A DNA stretch of 64,000 bases from Rhizobium sp. (GTDB lineage: Bacteria > Pseudomonadota > Alphaproteobacteria > Rhizobiales > Rhizobiaceae): positions 1-64,000 of the forward strand of contig DPXQ01000044.1 of NCBI GenBank assembly GCA_003527225.1, given 5' to 3'. The notes beneath the pieces were generated by a model. It saw only the letters and a program-made list of their open reading frames with translations, did not search any database and was not told where the DNA came from. Every line of letters begins with the position of its first letter. The stretch's first letter is position 1. Shown here piece by piece: positions 56,186 to 64,000 of the stretch. A program made the position numbers and the translations under genes.

Positions 56186-56209
56186 CACCTCCCTCCTGAA
56201 GGGGAGGTG
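56186..56209 (+). repeat. hairpin between nrtA and nrtB
   Basis: CACCTCCC / GGGAGGTG, 8-bp stem with an 8-base loop, seven bases after the nrtA stop. No T-run; more likely an RNA-stabilising structure that favours nrtA over the membrane subunits, as is common after binding-protein genes. Confidence 0.6.
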
Positions 56210-56249
56210 GAGCCCAGACCAATAACACCGCTCGAATGAGGATCAGACA

Positions 56250-57143
56250 ATGCCCGCAACAGCACGCACGCAGACAGTCGCCGTCGCGCCGATGCCGACA
56301 TCGCAAGGCCAGGTGGTGCGCATGACGGCCCGCCCGGCCGCCAAATATGACGCGGCCAAGATCGCCGCCGCCATCGCCCGCAGTGTCTTGCCGCCGCTGG
56401 TGGTCTTGATTGCACTTCTCGGCATCTGGCAGCTGACCTGTTCTCAAGCAGGCTCCAGCCTGCCGCCGCCAAGCCAGGTCTGGATCGACAGCTACGACCT
56501 GATTGCCTTCCCCTTCTTCAACTACGGCTCGCAGGATATCGGCCTTGCCTGGCGCGTGCTGGTGTCGCTGGAGCGCGTTGCCTATGGCTTCGGGCTTGCC
56601 GCCATTTGCGGCGTGCTGATGGGCGCCGTCATCGGCCAGTCCGTCTGGGCCATGCGTGGGCTCGACCCGATCTTCCAGATTCTGCGCACCGTGCCGCCGC
56701 TTGCCTGGCTTCCGCTGTCGCTGGCCGCTTTCCAGAATTCCAATCCGTCCGCGATCTTCGTGATCTTCATCACTTCGATCTGGCCGGTGATCATCAACAC
56801 CGCCGTCGGCGTGCGCAACATCCCGCAGGACTACCGCAACGTCGCCCAGGTACTCCAACTGAACCAGATCGAGTTCTTCTGGAAGATCATGCTGCCGTCG
56901 GCGGCGCCCTACATCTTCACCGGCCTCCGGATCGGCATCGGCCTGTCGTGGCTCGCCATCGTCGCCGCCGAAATGCTGACCGGCGGCGTCGGAATCGGCT
57001 TCTTCATCTGGGACGCGTGGAACTCCTCGCGCCTCTCCGACATCATCGTCGCTCTCGCCTATATCGGCATCGTCGGCTTCGCCCTCGACAAGCTGGTGGC
57101 AGCCGCCGGCGGTTTCATCACCCGCGGCACAGCGGCAAATTAA
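56250..57143 (+). CDS. nrtB: nitrate ABC transporter permease NrtB
   Basis: 297 residues with six predicted membrane segments and the EAA-type loop [51 protein letters not shown] and the pattern [13 protein letters not shown] are typical of NrtB/SsuC permeases. Imports nitrate with NrtA and the ATPase encoded 13 bases downstream. Confidence 0.95.
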   Translation: MPATARTQTVAVAPMPTSQGQVVRMTARPAAKYDAAKIAAAIARSVLPPLVVLIALLGIWQLTCSQAGSSLPPPSQVWIDSYDLIAFPFFNYGSQDIGLAWRVLVSLERVAYGFGLAAICGVLMGAVIGQSVWAMRGLDPIFQILRTVPPLAWLPLSLAAFQNSNPSAIFVIFITSIWPVIINTAVGVRNIPQDYRNVAQVLQLNQIEFFWKIMLPSAAPYIFTGLRIGIGLSWLAIVAAEMLTGGVGIGFFIWDAWNSSRLSDIIVALAYIGIVGFALDKLVAAAGGFITRGTAAN

Positions 57144-57156
57144 GGAGGGCTCTGAT

Positions 57157-57951
57157 ATGACCGCCTATCTCAAGCTCGACCATATCGACAAGCATTTCGA
57201 CCGGGCAGGCCAGCGCGCCGAAGTCCTGAAAGACATCAATCTCACCATCGACAAGGGTGAGTTCGTCTCGATCATCGGCCATTCCGGCTGCGGCAAGTCC
57301 ACGCTTTTGAACCTGATCGCCGGCCTCACCAAGGTTTCCGCCGGCGTGGTCCTTCTGGAGAACCGCGAGGTCAACGCCCCGGGGCCAGAGCGCGCCGTCG
57401 TCTTCCAGAACCACTCGTTGCTGCCCTGGCTTACCGTCTATGAAAACGTCAATCTCGCCGTCTCGAAAGTGTTCGGGTCGACCAAGACCAGGGCCGAGCG
57501 CCATGACTGGGTGATGCGCAATCTCGATCTCGTGCAGATGGGGCATGCCAAGGACAAGCGTCCCTCGGAAATCTCCGGTGGCATGAAGCAGCGCGTCGGC
57601 ATTGCCCGTGCTCTCGCCATGGAGCCGAAGATCCTGCTGCTCGACGAACCCTTCGGCGCGCTCGATGCGCTCACCCGCGCCCATCTGCAGGATGCGGTGA
57701 TGGAAATCCACGCCCGCCTCGGCAACACCATGATCATGATCACCCATGACGTCGATGAGGCGGTGCTGCTGTCTGACCGCATCGTCATGATGACCAACGG
57801 CCCGGCAGCCAAAATCGGTGAAGTGCTCGACGTGCCGATCCCGCGCCCGCGCGACCGCATCGCGCTCGCCTCCGACCGCACTTACCTCAAATCCCGCGAA
57901 GCCGTGCTGAAGTTCCTCTACGAACGCCACCGCTTCGTGGAAGCCGCCTGA
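57157..57951 (+). CDS. nrtD: nitrate ABC transporter ATP-binding protein
   Basis: 264 residues. Walker [10 protein letters not shown] (residues 41-49), signature [18 protein letters not shown], Walker [15 protein letters not shown] and switch [13 protein letters not shown]. The length fits NrtD; it lacks the extra NrtA-like regulatory domain of cyanobacterial NrtC. One ATPase gene is present, so it probably forms a homodimer. Database names vary between nrtC and nrtD. Confidence 0.93.
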   Translation: MTAYLKLDHIDKHFDRAGQRAEVLKDINLTIDKGEFVSIIGHSGCGKSTLLNLIAGLTKVSAGVVLLENREVNAPGPERAVVFQNHSLLPWLTVYENVNLAVSKVFGSTKTRAERHDWVMRNLDLVQMGHAKDKRPSEISGGMKQRVGIARALAMEPKILLLDEPFGALDALTRAHLQDAVMEIHARLGNTMIMITHDVDEAVLLSDRIVMMTNGPAAKIGEVLDVPIPRPRDRIALASDRTYLKSREAVLKFLYERHRFVEAA

Positions 57952-57971
57952 ACTCAAACCGGAGCAAAGCC

Positions 57972-58397
57972 ATGACCTCTGAAGACATCGATCTCGTGCA
58001 GTCGTCCTTCGCCAAGGTTGTCCCGATCCGCGAAGCGGCCGCGTCTCTTTTCTACGGCCGCCTGTTTGAAATTGCACCTGACGTGAAGCCGCTCTTCAAG
58101 GGCGACATTTCCGAACAGGGCCGCAAGCTGATGACGACGCTCGGCGTCGTCGTTAACGGACTGAAGAACCTTGAAGCCATCATTCCGGCTGCCGAAGGGC
58201 TGGCCGTCAAGCATGTCGCCTACGGCGTCAGGGCGGAGCACTATCCGCCGGTTGGCGAAGCCCTCATCTGGACGCTGGAGCAGGGCCTCGGTGACGACTT
58301 CACGCCGGAAACCAGGGCAGCATGGATCGCGGCCTATACCACGCTTTCCGGCGTGATGATCGCCGCGGGCTGTCCCAACCCCGAAGCCGCGGAGTAA
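57972..58397 (+). CDS. single-domain globin in the nitrate operon
   Basis: 141 residues, a flavohaemoglobin-type globin without a reductase domain. Residues fitting the fold: Tyr28 (B10), Phe42 (CD1), Gln49 (E7) and proximal His81 (F8) in LAVKHVAYGVRAEHYPPVGEAL. Tyr-Gln distal pairs bind O2 and allow nitric oxide dioxygenation. Similar globins sit in nitrate-assimilation operons of Bradyrhizobium (bjgb) and relatives, where they protect against nitric oxide. 20 bases after the ATPase gene and five before nirB. Confidence 0.9.
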   Translation: MTSEDIDLVQSSFAKVVPIREAAASLFYGRLFEIAPDVKPLFKGDISEQGRKLMTTLGVVVNGLKNLEAIIPAAEGLAVKHVAYGVRAEHYPPVGEALIWTLEQGLGDDFTPETRAAWIAAYTTLSGVMIAAGCPNPEAAE

Positions 58398-58402
58398 GAA
58401 CC

Positions 58403-60853
58403 ATGGCAGAAAAACTCGTCATCATCGGCAATGGCATGGCCCCCGGCCGCATGCTGGAGGAACTGTTCGAAAAGGCCCCCGGCCTCTACGACGTGACGAT
58501 CTTCAACGCCGAGCCGCGCGTCAACTACGACCGCATCATGCTCTCGCCGGTCCTCTCGGGCGAAAAGACCTATGAGCAGATCGTCATACATGGTGACGGC
58601 TGGTACATCGACCACGGCATCATGCTTTACAAGGGCCACAAGATCGTCGCGATTGACCGGGAGAAGAAGACCGTAACCTCCGATCACGGCGTGACGGAGA
58701 GCTATGACAAGCTGGTGATAGCGACGGGCTCCATGCCGTTCATCATCCCGGTGCCGGGCAACGACCTGCCGGGCGTCATCACCTATCGCGACCTCGATGA
58801 CGTGCAGGCCATGCTGCTGGCCGCCCAGTCCCGGGACAAGGCCGTCATCATCGGCGGCGGTCTTCTCGGTCTTGAGGCCGCTGCGGGTCTTGCCCAGCGC
58901 GGCATGGATGTGACCGTGCTGCATGTCATGCCGACCCTGATGGAGCGCCAGCTCGATCCGGCCGCCGGCTACCTGCTGCAGAAGGCCGTCGAGGAGCGCG
59001 GCATCAAGGTGATCTGCAAGGCCAACACCAAAGCGATCATCGGCGACGGCAAGGTCGAGGGTGTCGAGCTCGACGACGGCCGGATCATCCCGGCGACGCT
59101 GGTGGTGATGGCCGTCGGCATTCGTCCGAATGTTGGGCTCGCCAAGGATGCGGGCCTTGCTGTCAACCGCGGCATTGTGGTCGATGCCGGCATGCAGACC
59201 TCAGACGGTGACATTCTGGCGCTCGGCGAATGCGCCGAGGTCGGGGGCATGGTCTACGGCCTCGTCGCCCCGCTCTACGAAATGGCGCGGATCGCCGCCT
59301 CGCATCTTGCCGGCGACCGCACGCCCGCCTTCGTCCATTCCGACACGCCGACCAAGCTCAAGGTCACCGGCATCGAGCTCTATTCCCTGGGTGATTTCGC
59401 CGACGGCGACGACCGCCAGGAAATCGTGCTGCGCGATGCGACGGCCGGCGTCTACAAGCGCCTCGTCATCAAGGACAACCGCATCATCGGCACGGTTCTT
59501 TATGGCGAAACCGCCGACGGCGCCTGGTTCAACGACCTGAAGAAGAAGGGCACCGACATCTCGGCGATGCGCGACACCCTGATCTTCGGCCAGGCCTATC
59601 AGGGGGGCAGCCCGCTGGACCCTATAGCGGCCGTTGCAGCCTTGCCGGATGATGCGGAAATCTGCGGCTGCAACGGCGTCTGCAAGGGCAAGATCACCGG
59701 GGCGATCACGACGAAGGGCCTGACCTCGCTCGACGACGTGCGCGCCCACACCAAGGCGTCTGCGTCCTGCGGCAGCTGCACCGGCCTCGTCGAACAGCTG
59801 ATGGCGCTGACACTCGGCGACAAGTACAACCCCGCCGCCGTCACGCCGATGTGCGCCTGCACCGAGCTTGGCCATGACGACGTTCGCCGCCTCATCAAGG
59901 TCAAGGGCCTGAAGACCATTCCGGCCGTCATGCAGGAACTGGAGTGGAAGACCTCCTGCGGCTGCGCCAAATGCCGTCCGGCGCTCAACTATTACCTCGT
60001 CTGCGACTGGCCGGACGAATATGCCGACGACTACCAGTCGCGCTACATCAACGAACGCGTGCACGCCAATATCCAGAAGGACGGCACCTATTCGGTCGTG
60101 CCGCGCATGTGGGGCGGCGTCACCAATGCGGCCGAATTGCGCGCGATCGCCGATGTCGTCGACAAGTTCGAAATTCCGATGGTGAAAGTCACAGGCGGCC
60201 AGCGCATCGACCTGCTCGGCATCGAGAAGGAAGACCTTCCCGCCGTCTGGGCCGATCTCGGCAAGGCCGGCTTCGTCTCTGGACAGGCCTATGCCAAGGG
60301 TTTGCGCACCGTGAAGACCTGCGTCGGCTCGGATTGGTGCCGCTTCGGCACCCAGGATTCGACGGGCCTCGGCATCCGCATCGAAAAGTTCATGTGGGGC
60401 TCCTGGACCCCGGCCAAGCTGAAGCTCGCCGTCTCGGGATGTCCGCGCAACTGCGCCGAGGCCACCTGCAAGGACATCGGCGTGATCTGCGTGGACAGTG
60501 GCTTCGAGATCCACTTCGCCGGCGCCGCCGGCCTCGACATCAAGGGCACGGAAGTCCTGGGTCTGGTGAAAACCGAGGACGAGGCGCTCGAACATATCGT
60601 CGCGCTCACCCAGATGTATCGTGAGCAGGCCCGCTATCTCGAGCGCATCTACAAATGGGCCAAACGCGTCGGGCTGGACGAAATCCGCCGACAGATCATG
60701 ACCGACGAGGTCAAGCGCCAGGGCTATTACGAGCGCTTCGTCTTCTCCCAGAGGTTCGCCCAGGTCGACCCCTGGTCGGAACGCGTCTCGGGCAAGGACA
60801 AGCACGAATTCAAGCCGATGGCGACGGTCGGGTTCAGCCAAGCGGCGGAGTGA
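58403..60853 (+). CDS. nirB: assimilatory nitrite reductase large subunit NirB
   Basis: 816 residues. N-terminal FAD/NADH oxidoreductase (IIGNGMAPGRMLEEL; second Rossmann site IIGGGLLGLEAAAGLAQRG), then a BFD-like [2Fe-2S] domain (CGCNGVCKGKI...CGSCTGLVEQL) followed by another cysteine cluster (CGCAKCRP), then the sirohaem domain with CVGSDWCRFG and SGCPRNCAEATCKD. Reduces nitrite to ammonium with NADH. Start at 58403 gives the family N-terminus; a longer frame overlaps the globin gene. Works with NirD, encoded downstream. Confidence 0.97.
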   Translation: MAEKLVIIGNGMAPGRMLEELFEKAPGLYDVTIFNAEPRVNYDRIMLSPVLSGEKTYEQIVIHGDGWYIDHGIMLYKGHKIVAIDREKKTVTSDHGVTESYDKLVIATGSMPFIIPVPGNDLPGVITYRDLDDVQAMLLAAQSRDKAVIIGGGLLGLEAAAGLAQRGMDVTVLHVMPTLMERQLDPAAGYLLQKAVEERGIKVICKANTKAIIGDGKVEGVELDDGRIIPATLVVMAVGIRPNVGLAKDAGLAVNRGIVVDAGMQTSDGDILALGECAEVGGMVYGLVAPLYEMARIAASHLAGDRTPAFVHSDTPTKLKVTGIELYSLGDFADGDDRQEIVLRDATAGVYKRLVIKDNRIIGTVLYGETADGAWFNDLKKKGTDISAMRDTLIFGQAYQGGSPLDPIAAVAALPDDAEICGCNGVCKGKITGAITTKGLTSLDDVRAHTKASASCGSCTGLVEQLMALTLGDKYNPAAVTPMCACTELGHDDVRRLIKVKGLKTIPAVMQELEWKTSCGCAKCRPALNYYLVCDWPDEYADDYQSRYINERVHANIQKDGTYSVVPRMWGGVTNAAELRAIADVVDKFEIPMVKVTGGQRIDLLGIEKEDLPAVWADLGKAGFVSGQAYAKGLRTVKTCVGSDWCRFGTQDSTGLGIRIEKFMWGSWTPAKLKLAVSGCPRNCAEATCKDIGVICVDSGFEIHFAGAAGLDIKGTEVLGLVKTEDEALEHIVALTQMYREQARYLERIYKWAKRVGLDEIRRQIMTDEVKRQGYYERFVFSQRFAQVDPWSERVSGKDKHEFKPMATVGFSQAAE

Positions 60854-60861
60854 TTCCTTCG

Positions 60862-60875
60862 CCCCGCAAGCGGGG
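60862..60875 (+). repeat. small hairpin between nirB and nirD
   Basis: CCCCGC-AA-GCGGGG, a 6-bp stem in the 54-bp gap. No T-run, so not a terminator; perhaps an RNA-stability or processing site. Confidence 0.4.
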
Positions 60876-60907
60876 AGCGGGGAAGAAGACAACAAGGAAC
60901 GAATCCC

Positions 60908-61237
60908 ATGAACTGGATCACCATCGGCCATATCGACGAAATCCCGCCGCGCGGCGCCCGCTGTGTCAAGACGCCGGAAGGCAAGATCGCCGTGTTCCGC
61001 ACGGCCGAAAACGAGGTCTACGCCATCGAGGACCACTGCCCGCACAAGGGTGGCCCGCTCAGCCAGGGCATCGTCCACGGCAAGGCCGTGACCTGCCCCC
61101 TGCACAACTGGGTGATCTCGCTGGAAACCGGCCGCGCGCTTGGCGCCGACGAGGGCGAGGTCCGCACCATCCCGGTGCGCAACGAGGGGGGCCACCTGTC
61201 GATTGCGCTCGAAAGCCTGATGATGGCGGCGGAGTAG
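60908..61237 (+). CDS. nirD: nitrite reductase small subunit NirD (Rieske)
   Basis: 109 residues. Rieske-type fold with DHCPHKGGPLS and VTCPLHNW, giving the complete Cys-His / Cys-His [2Fe-2S] ligand set. Enterobacterial NirD often lacks these ligands; this one has them, so it should carry a cluster. Partner of NirB. nasA begins 27 bases after its stop. Confidence 0.95.
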   Translation: MNWITIGHIDEIPPRGARCVKTPEGKIAVFRTAENEVYAIEDHCPHKGGPLSQGIVHGKAVTCPLHNWVISLETGRALGADEGEVRTIPVRNEGGHLSIALESLMMAAE

Positions 61238-61264
61238 GCGAGATGGCGCTGGCGGGGAGAGCCC

Positions 61265-63919
61265 ATGTCCACTGAAACCCGAACCACCTGTCCCTATTGC
61301 GGCGTCGGCTGTGGCGTGATTGCAAGGGTCGACGACCAAGGCCACGTCAGCGTCAAGGGCGACCCGGATCATCCGGCCAATTTCGGCCGGCTCTGTTCCA
61401 AGGGATCGGCGCTCGCCGAAACGCTCGACCTCGACGGCCGCCTCACGACGCCCGAGATTGCCGGCCGGCCGAGGGGCTGGGACGAGGCGCTGGATCTGGT
61501 GGCGGCAAAGTTCTCGCAGGCGATTGCCGAACACGGCCCCGACGCCGTCGCCTTCTACGTCTCCGGCCAGATGCTGACCGAGGACTACTACGTCGCCAAC
61601 AAGCTGATGAAGGGTTTCATCGGCTCGGCCAATATCGACACCAATTCGCGCCTCTGCATGGCATCCTCGGTCGCCGGCCATCGCCGTGCCTTCGGTTCGG
61701 ACACGGTGCCGGGCTGTTACGAGGATCTGGAACTGGCCGACCTGATCGTGCTGACCGGGTCCAATCTCGCCTGGTGCCATCCGGTGCTTTACCAGCGCAT
61801 CGCTGCCGCCAAGGCGGCCCGCCCGGCCATGAAGATCGTCGTCATCGATCCGCGCCGCACCATGACCTGCGATATCGCCGACCTGCATCTGGCCGTGGCT
61901 CCCGATGGCGATGTCGCCCTGTTCAACGGCTTGCTCGCCCATCTCGCCGCAAGCCCGGCGCTCGACCAGTCCTATATCGCCGCCCATACCCAGGGCTTTG
62001 CCGATGCCTTTGCGGCGGCGGCGCTCTCCATGGCCGAGCTGATCGAGGCGACCGGCTTGCCGGCCATGCAGATCCGCCAGTTCTTCCAGCTGTTCGAGCG
62101 AACCGAAAAGGTGGTGACCTGCTACAGCCAGGGCGTCAACCAGTCGGTGAGCGGCTCCGACAAGGTCAATGCCATCATCAATTGCCATCTGGCCACCGGC
62201 CGCATCGGTCGGCCCGGCATGGGTCCGTTCTCGCTGACCGGCCAGCCCAATGCCATGGGCGGGCGCGAGGTTGGCGGGCTGGCCAATATGCTGGCAGCAC
62301 ATATGCTCCTCGAAAACCTCGAGCATCGCGACCGCGTTCGGCGCTTCTGGAACGCGCCGACCATGGCCGAGCGGCCCGGCCTCAAGGCCGTCGAGATGTT
62401 TCAGGCCGTCGCCGATGGGCGCATCAAGGCACTATGGATCATGTCCACCAATCCCGTCGTCTCGATGCCGGATGCCGATGCGGTCAAGGCGGCGATAGCG
62501 GCCTGCCCCTTCGTCGTCGTCTCCGACATCATCCGTGACACCGACACCACGAGACTCGCCCACGTCCTCCTTCCCGCCACAGGCTGGGGCGAAAAGGACG
62601 GCACTGTGACCAATTCCGAGCGCCGCATTTCCCGCCAGCGCGCCTTTCTGCCCGCGCCCGGCGAGGCGCGTCCGGACTGGTGGCAGCTGGCTGAGGTCGG
62701 CCGCCGCATGGGCTTTACCGAGACCTTCGCCTTTGCCTCGCCGGCCGAGATTTTTGCCGAACATGCGGCCCTGTCGGCCTTCGAAAACGATGGCGCCCGC
62801 GATTTCGACATCGGTGCCTATGGCGACATCGACGAGAGTGGATTTGCCGCGCTAGAACCCTTCCAGTGGCCGCAACCCGTTGGAAGCGATCGGCAGGAGA
62901 CCCGCTTCTTCGCCGATGGCCGCTTCAATCATGCCGATGGCAGGGCGCGCTTTGTGGCGGTGACTGCCGAAGCCCCGGTCCGCGTCACGGCCGCTTTCCC
63001 CATGGTGCTCAACACCGGCCGGGTGCGCGATCACTGGCACACCCTGACCCGGACGGGAAAAAGCGCCCGCCTGTCGGGCCACTTGGCCGAGCCCTTCGTC
63101 GAGATCCATCCCGAAGACGCCGGCAATCTCGGCATCGGCGATGCCGACCTGGTCGAGATCGAAAGCCCGACCGGCCGCATCATCGTGCGGGCCCTGCTCA
63201 CCCCGCGCCAGGCCAGGGGTGGTCTGTTCGTGCCGATGCACTGGACCGACGAATTTGCCGCCCGCGCCCGCGTCGACACGCTGGTGCCGTCGCTGACCGA
63301 TCCGGTCTCCGGCCAGCCGGCCCTGAAACATGTGGCAGTCAGCGCCAGGCGCTTTGCCGCAAAATCCTACGGCTTTGCCGTCAGCACAGTGAAGCCGCAG
63401 GGCCTCGACACGCCCTATTGGGCGCTCGCCAAGGCAAACGGTGGATGGCGGGTCGAACTGGCCTTCGAGACGCCGCTGGACGAACTCGAGACCTGGTGCC
63501 GCACGCATTTCGGCCTGCCGGCTGAGGCCGAGAGCCTCGGCTATAGTGACCGCGCCAGCGGCGAGGCCCGCATCGCTTTCTTCCACGGCGATGCCTTGCT
63601 GCTCGCCCTGTTCCTGGCGCCCGATCCGGTCTCGGTGTCGCGCAACTGGGCGATCGGCCAATTGTCCGAACCGCATGCCGACAGCCGGACTCGCTTCGCC
63701 GTCGTCGCCGGCCGTCCCGGCGCCGGCCGAAGCGATCCGGGCGCCACCGTGTGCTCGTGTTTCTCCGTCGGCGTCAACCAGATCGTCGCCGCCGTGCGCG
63801 GCGGCTGCGGCACGGTCGAGGTGATCGGCGAGACGCTCTACGCAGGCACCAATTGCGGCTCCTGCCGCGCCGAAATCAGGGGGATCATCGATGGATGCCA
63901 GGTTGCTGCCGCTGAATGA
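61265..63919 (+). CDS. nasA: assimilatory nitrate reductase catalytic subunit NasA
   Basis: 884 residues. N-terminal [4Fe-4S] motif (TTCPYCGVGCGV...LCSKGSAL), Mo-bis-MGD oxidoreductase core (TNSRLCMASSVAGH with the Mo-ligand Cys, TGSNLAWCHP, GSDKVNAIINCHLATGRIGRPGMG), molydopterin dinucleotide-binding domain (VLNTGRVRDHWHTLTRTGKS) and a C-terminal BFD-like [2Fe-2S] domain (VCSCFSVGVNQIVAAV...TNCGSCRAEIRGI). Reduces nitrate to nitrite in the cytoplasm. No separate electron-transfer subunit gene is seen here. Confidence 0.97.
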   Translation: MSTETRTTCPYCGVGCGVIARVDDQGHVSVKGDPDHPANFGRLCSKGSALAETLDLDGRLTTPEIAGRPRGWDEALDLVAAKFSQAIAEHGPDAVAFYVSGQMLTEDYYVANKLMKGFIGSANIDTNSRLCMASSVAGHRRAFGSDTVPGCYEDLELADLIVLTGSNLAWCHPVLYQRIAAAKAARPAMKIVVIDPRRTMTCDIADLHLAVAPDGDVALFNGLLAHLAASPALDQSYIAAHTQGFADAFAAAALSMAELIEATGLPAMQIRQFFQLFERTEKVVTCYSQGVNQSVSGSDKVNAIINCHLATGRIGRPGMGPFSLTGQPNAMGGREVGGLANMLAAHMLLENLEHRDRVRRFWNAPTMAERPGLKAVEMFQAVADGRIKALWIMSTNPVVSMPDADAVKAAIAACPFVVVSDIIRDTDTTRLAHVLLPATGWGEKDGTVTNSERRISRQRAFLPAPGEARPDWWQLAEVGRRMGFTETFAFASPAEIFAEHAALSAFENDGARDFDIGAYGDIDESGFAALEPFQWPQPVGSDRQETRFFADGRFNHADGRARFVAVTAEAPVRVTAAFPMVLNTGRVRDHWHTLTRTGKSARLSGHLAEPFVEIHPEDAGNLGIGDADLVEIESPTGRIIVRALLTPRQARGGLFVPMHWTDEFAARARVDTLVPSLTDPVSGQPALKHVAVSARRFAAKSYGFAVSTVKPQGLDTPYWALAKANGGWRVELAFETPLDELETWCRTHFGLPAEAESLGYSDRASGEARIAFFHGDALLLALFLAPDPVSVSRNWAIGQLSEPHADSRTRFAVVAGRPGAGRSDPGATVCSCFSVGVNQIVAAVRGGCGTVEVIGETLYAGTNCGSCRAEIRGIIDGCQVAAAE

Positions 63920-64000
63920 CACGGGCGCAAGGCCCGCGCCCGCCCGCATGGCGCCGCTCGCCAAGCTGCCGGTATTCTGGTCTCTGGAAGGCAAACGCGT
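63891..64000 (+). CDS. cysG: siroheme synthase CysG, 5' end only
   Basis: Only 36 codons before the right edge: MDARLLPLNDTGARPAPARM, then APLAKLPVFWSLEGKR. The LPVFWSLEGKR block leads into the NAD-binding loop of the precorrin-2 dehydrogenase domain in CysG and Met8-like proteins. Start overlaps nasA by 29 bases in another frame. CysG makes sirohaem for NirB, which fits its place at the end of the operon. The call rests on a short N-terminus and on context. Confidence 0.75.
   Translation, partial: MDARLLPLNDTGARPAPARMAPLAKLPVFWSLEGKR

Noticed and set aside
54665..56188. 507-codon minus-strand frame
   Set aside because: Antisense to nrtA and its leader; no recognisable family.
59201..62326. 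1041-codon open frame on the minus strand
   Set aside because: It is antisense to nirB, nirD and nasA, which carry all expected motifs. Long antisense frames are common in GC-rich genes, and the product shows no domain.

Overview
The window is GC-rich, densely packed chromosomal DNA from an alphaproteobacterium, most likely a member of the Rhizobiaceae (Rhizobium/Agrobacterium/Sinorhizobium/Shinella group). This rests on gene content: a hisS-hisZ-hisG operon with short-form HisG, the rhizobial small families DUF2093 and DUF4170, an outer-membrane protein resembling rhizobial lipid A oxidase, a CIRCE-controlled groESL, and a lipid A/Kdo gene block beside mutL. Genus-level assignment is inference. 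I saw no tRNA, rRNA, CRISPR, insertion sequence or prophage.

Layout. 1-5.2 kb: 5' end of a LysR gene, then the glycolate oxidase genes glcD-glcE-(membrane protein)-glcF and a small exported protein. 5.2-12.2 kb: envelope and small-molecule genes: a beta-barrel outer-membrane protein, two L,D-transpeptidases, 3-methyladenine glycosylase I, a HAD hydrolase, a YeiH-type transporter divergent from its LysR regulator, and two metal-associated exported proteins. 12.4-17.2 kb: hisS, hisZ, hisG, a methyltransferase and DoxX; hisS and hisZ are separated by a 211-bp palindromic intergenic element. 17.4-18.8 kb: a degraded or frameshifted gene and an AT-rich gene-poor stretch. 18.8-28 kb: a methyltransferase divergent from an AraC regulator, groESL, chrA, a class IIA HAD protein, ribF and a split YeeE/YedE pair. 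28-46 kb: housekeeping (ileS, lipoprotein, GNAT, tadA, rluB, rsmD, patatin, CPA2 antiporter, pmbA, inositol-monophosphatase family, DUF4170, waaA, HAD, lpxK, DUF2093, mutL). 46.5-52.6 kb: signalling: a PAS/receiver protein with no kinase domain, a GGDEF-EAL protein, a PRC-barrel protein, an SMP-30 protein and a LuxR regulator. 52.7-64 kb: assimilatory nitrate reduction: nasT, nasS, a regulatory leader, nrtA, nrtB, the transporter ATPase, a globin, nirB, nirD, nasA and the start of cysG.

The most informative region is the nitrate cluster. NasS (cytoplasmic nitrate/nitrite sensor) and NasT (ANTAR RNA-binding antiterminator) precede a 338-bp gap. That gap holds, in order, GTGC/GCAC dyads that could bind NtrC, a sigma-54 type promoter, two adjacent stem-loops of the ANTAR-target type (the second with hexaloop AACGAA) and a strong intrinsic terminator just before nrtA. 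The predicted transcript starts almost exactly at the first stem-loop. Nitrogen limitation (sigma-54/NtrC) would start transcription and nitrate (NasS-NasT) would let it pass the terminator. Nitrate is then imported by NrtABD, reduced to nitrite by NasA and to ammonium by NirBD, with CysG making the siroheme; the globin probably removes nitric oxide formed on the way.
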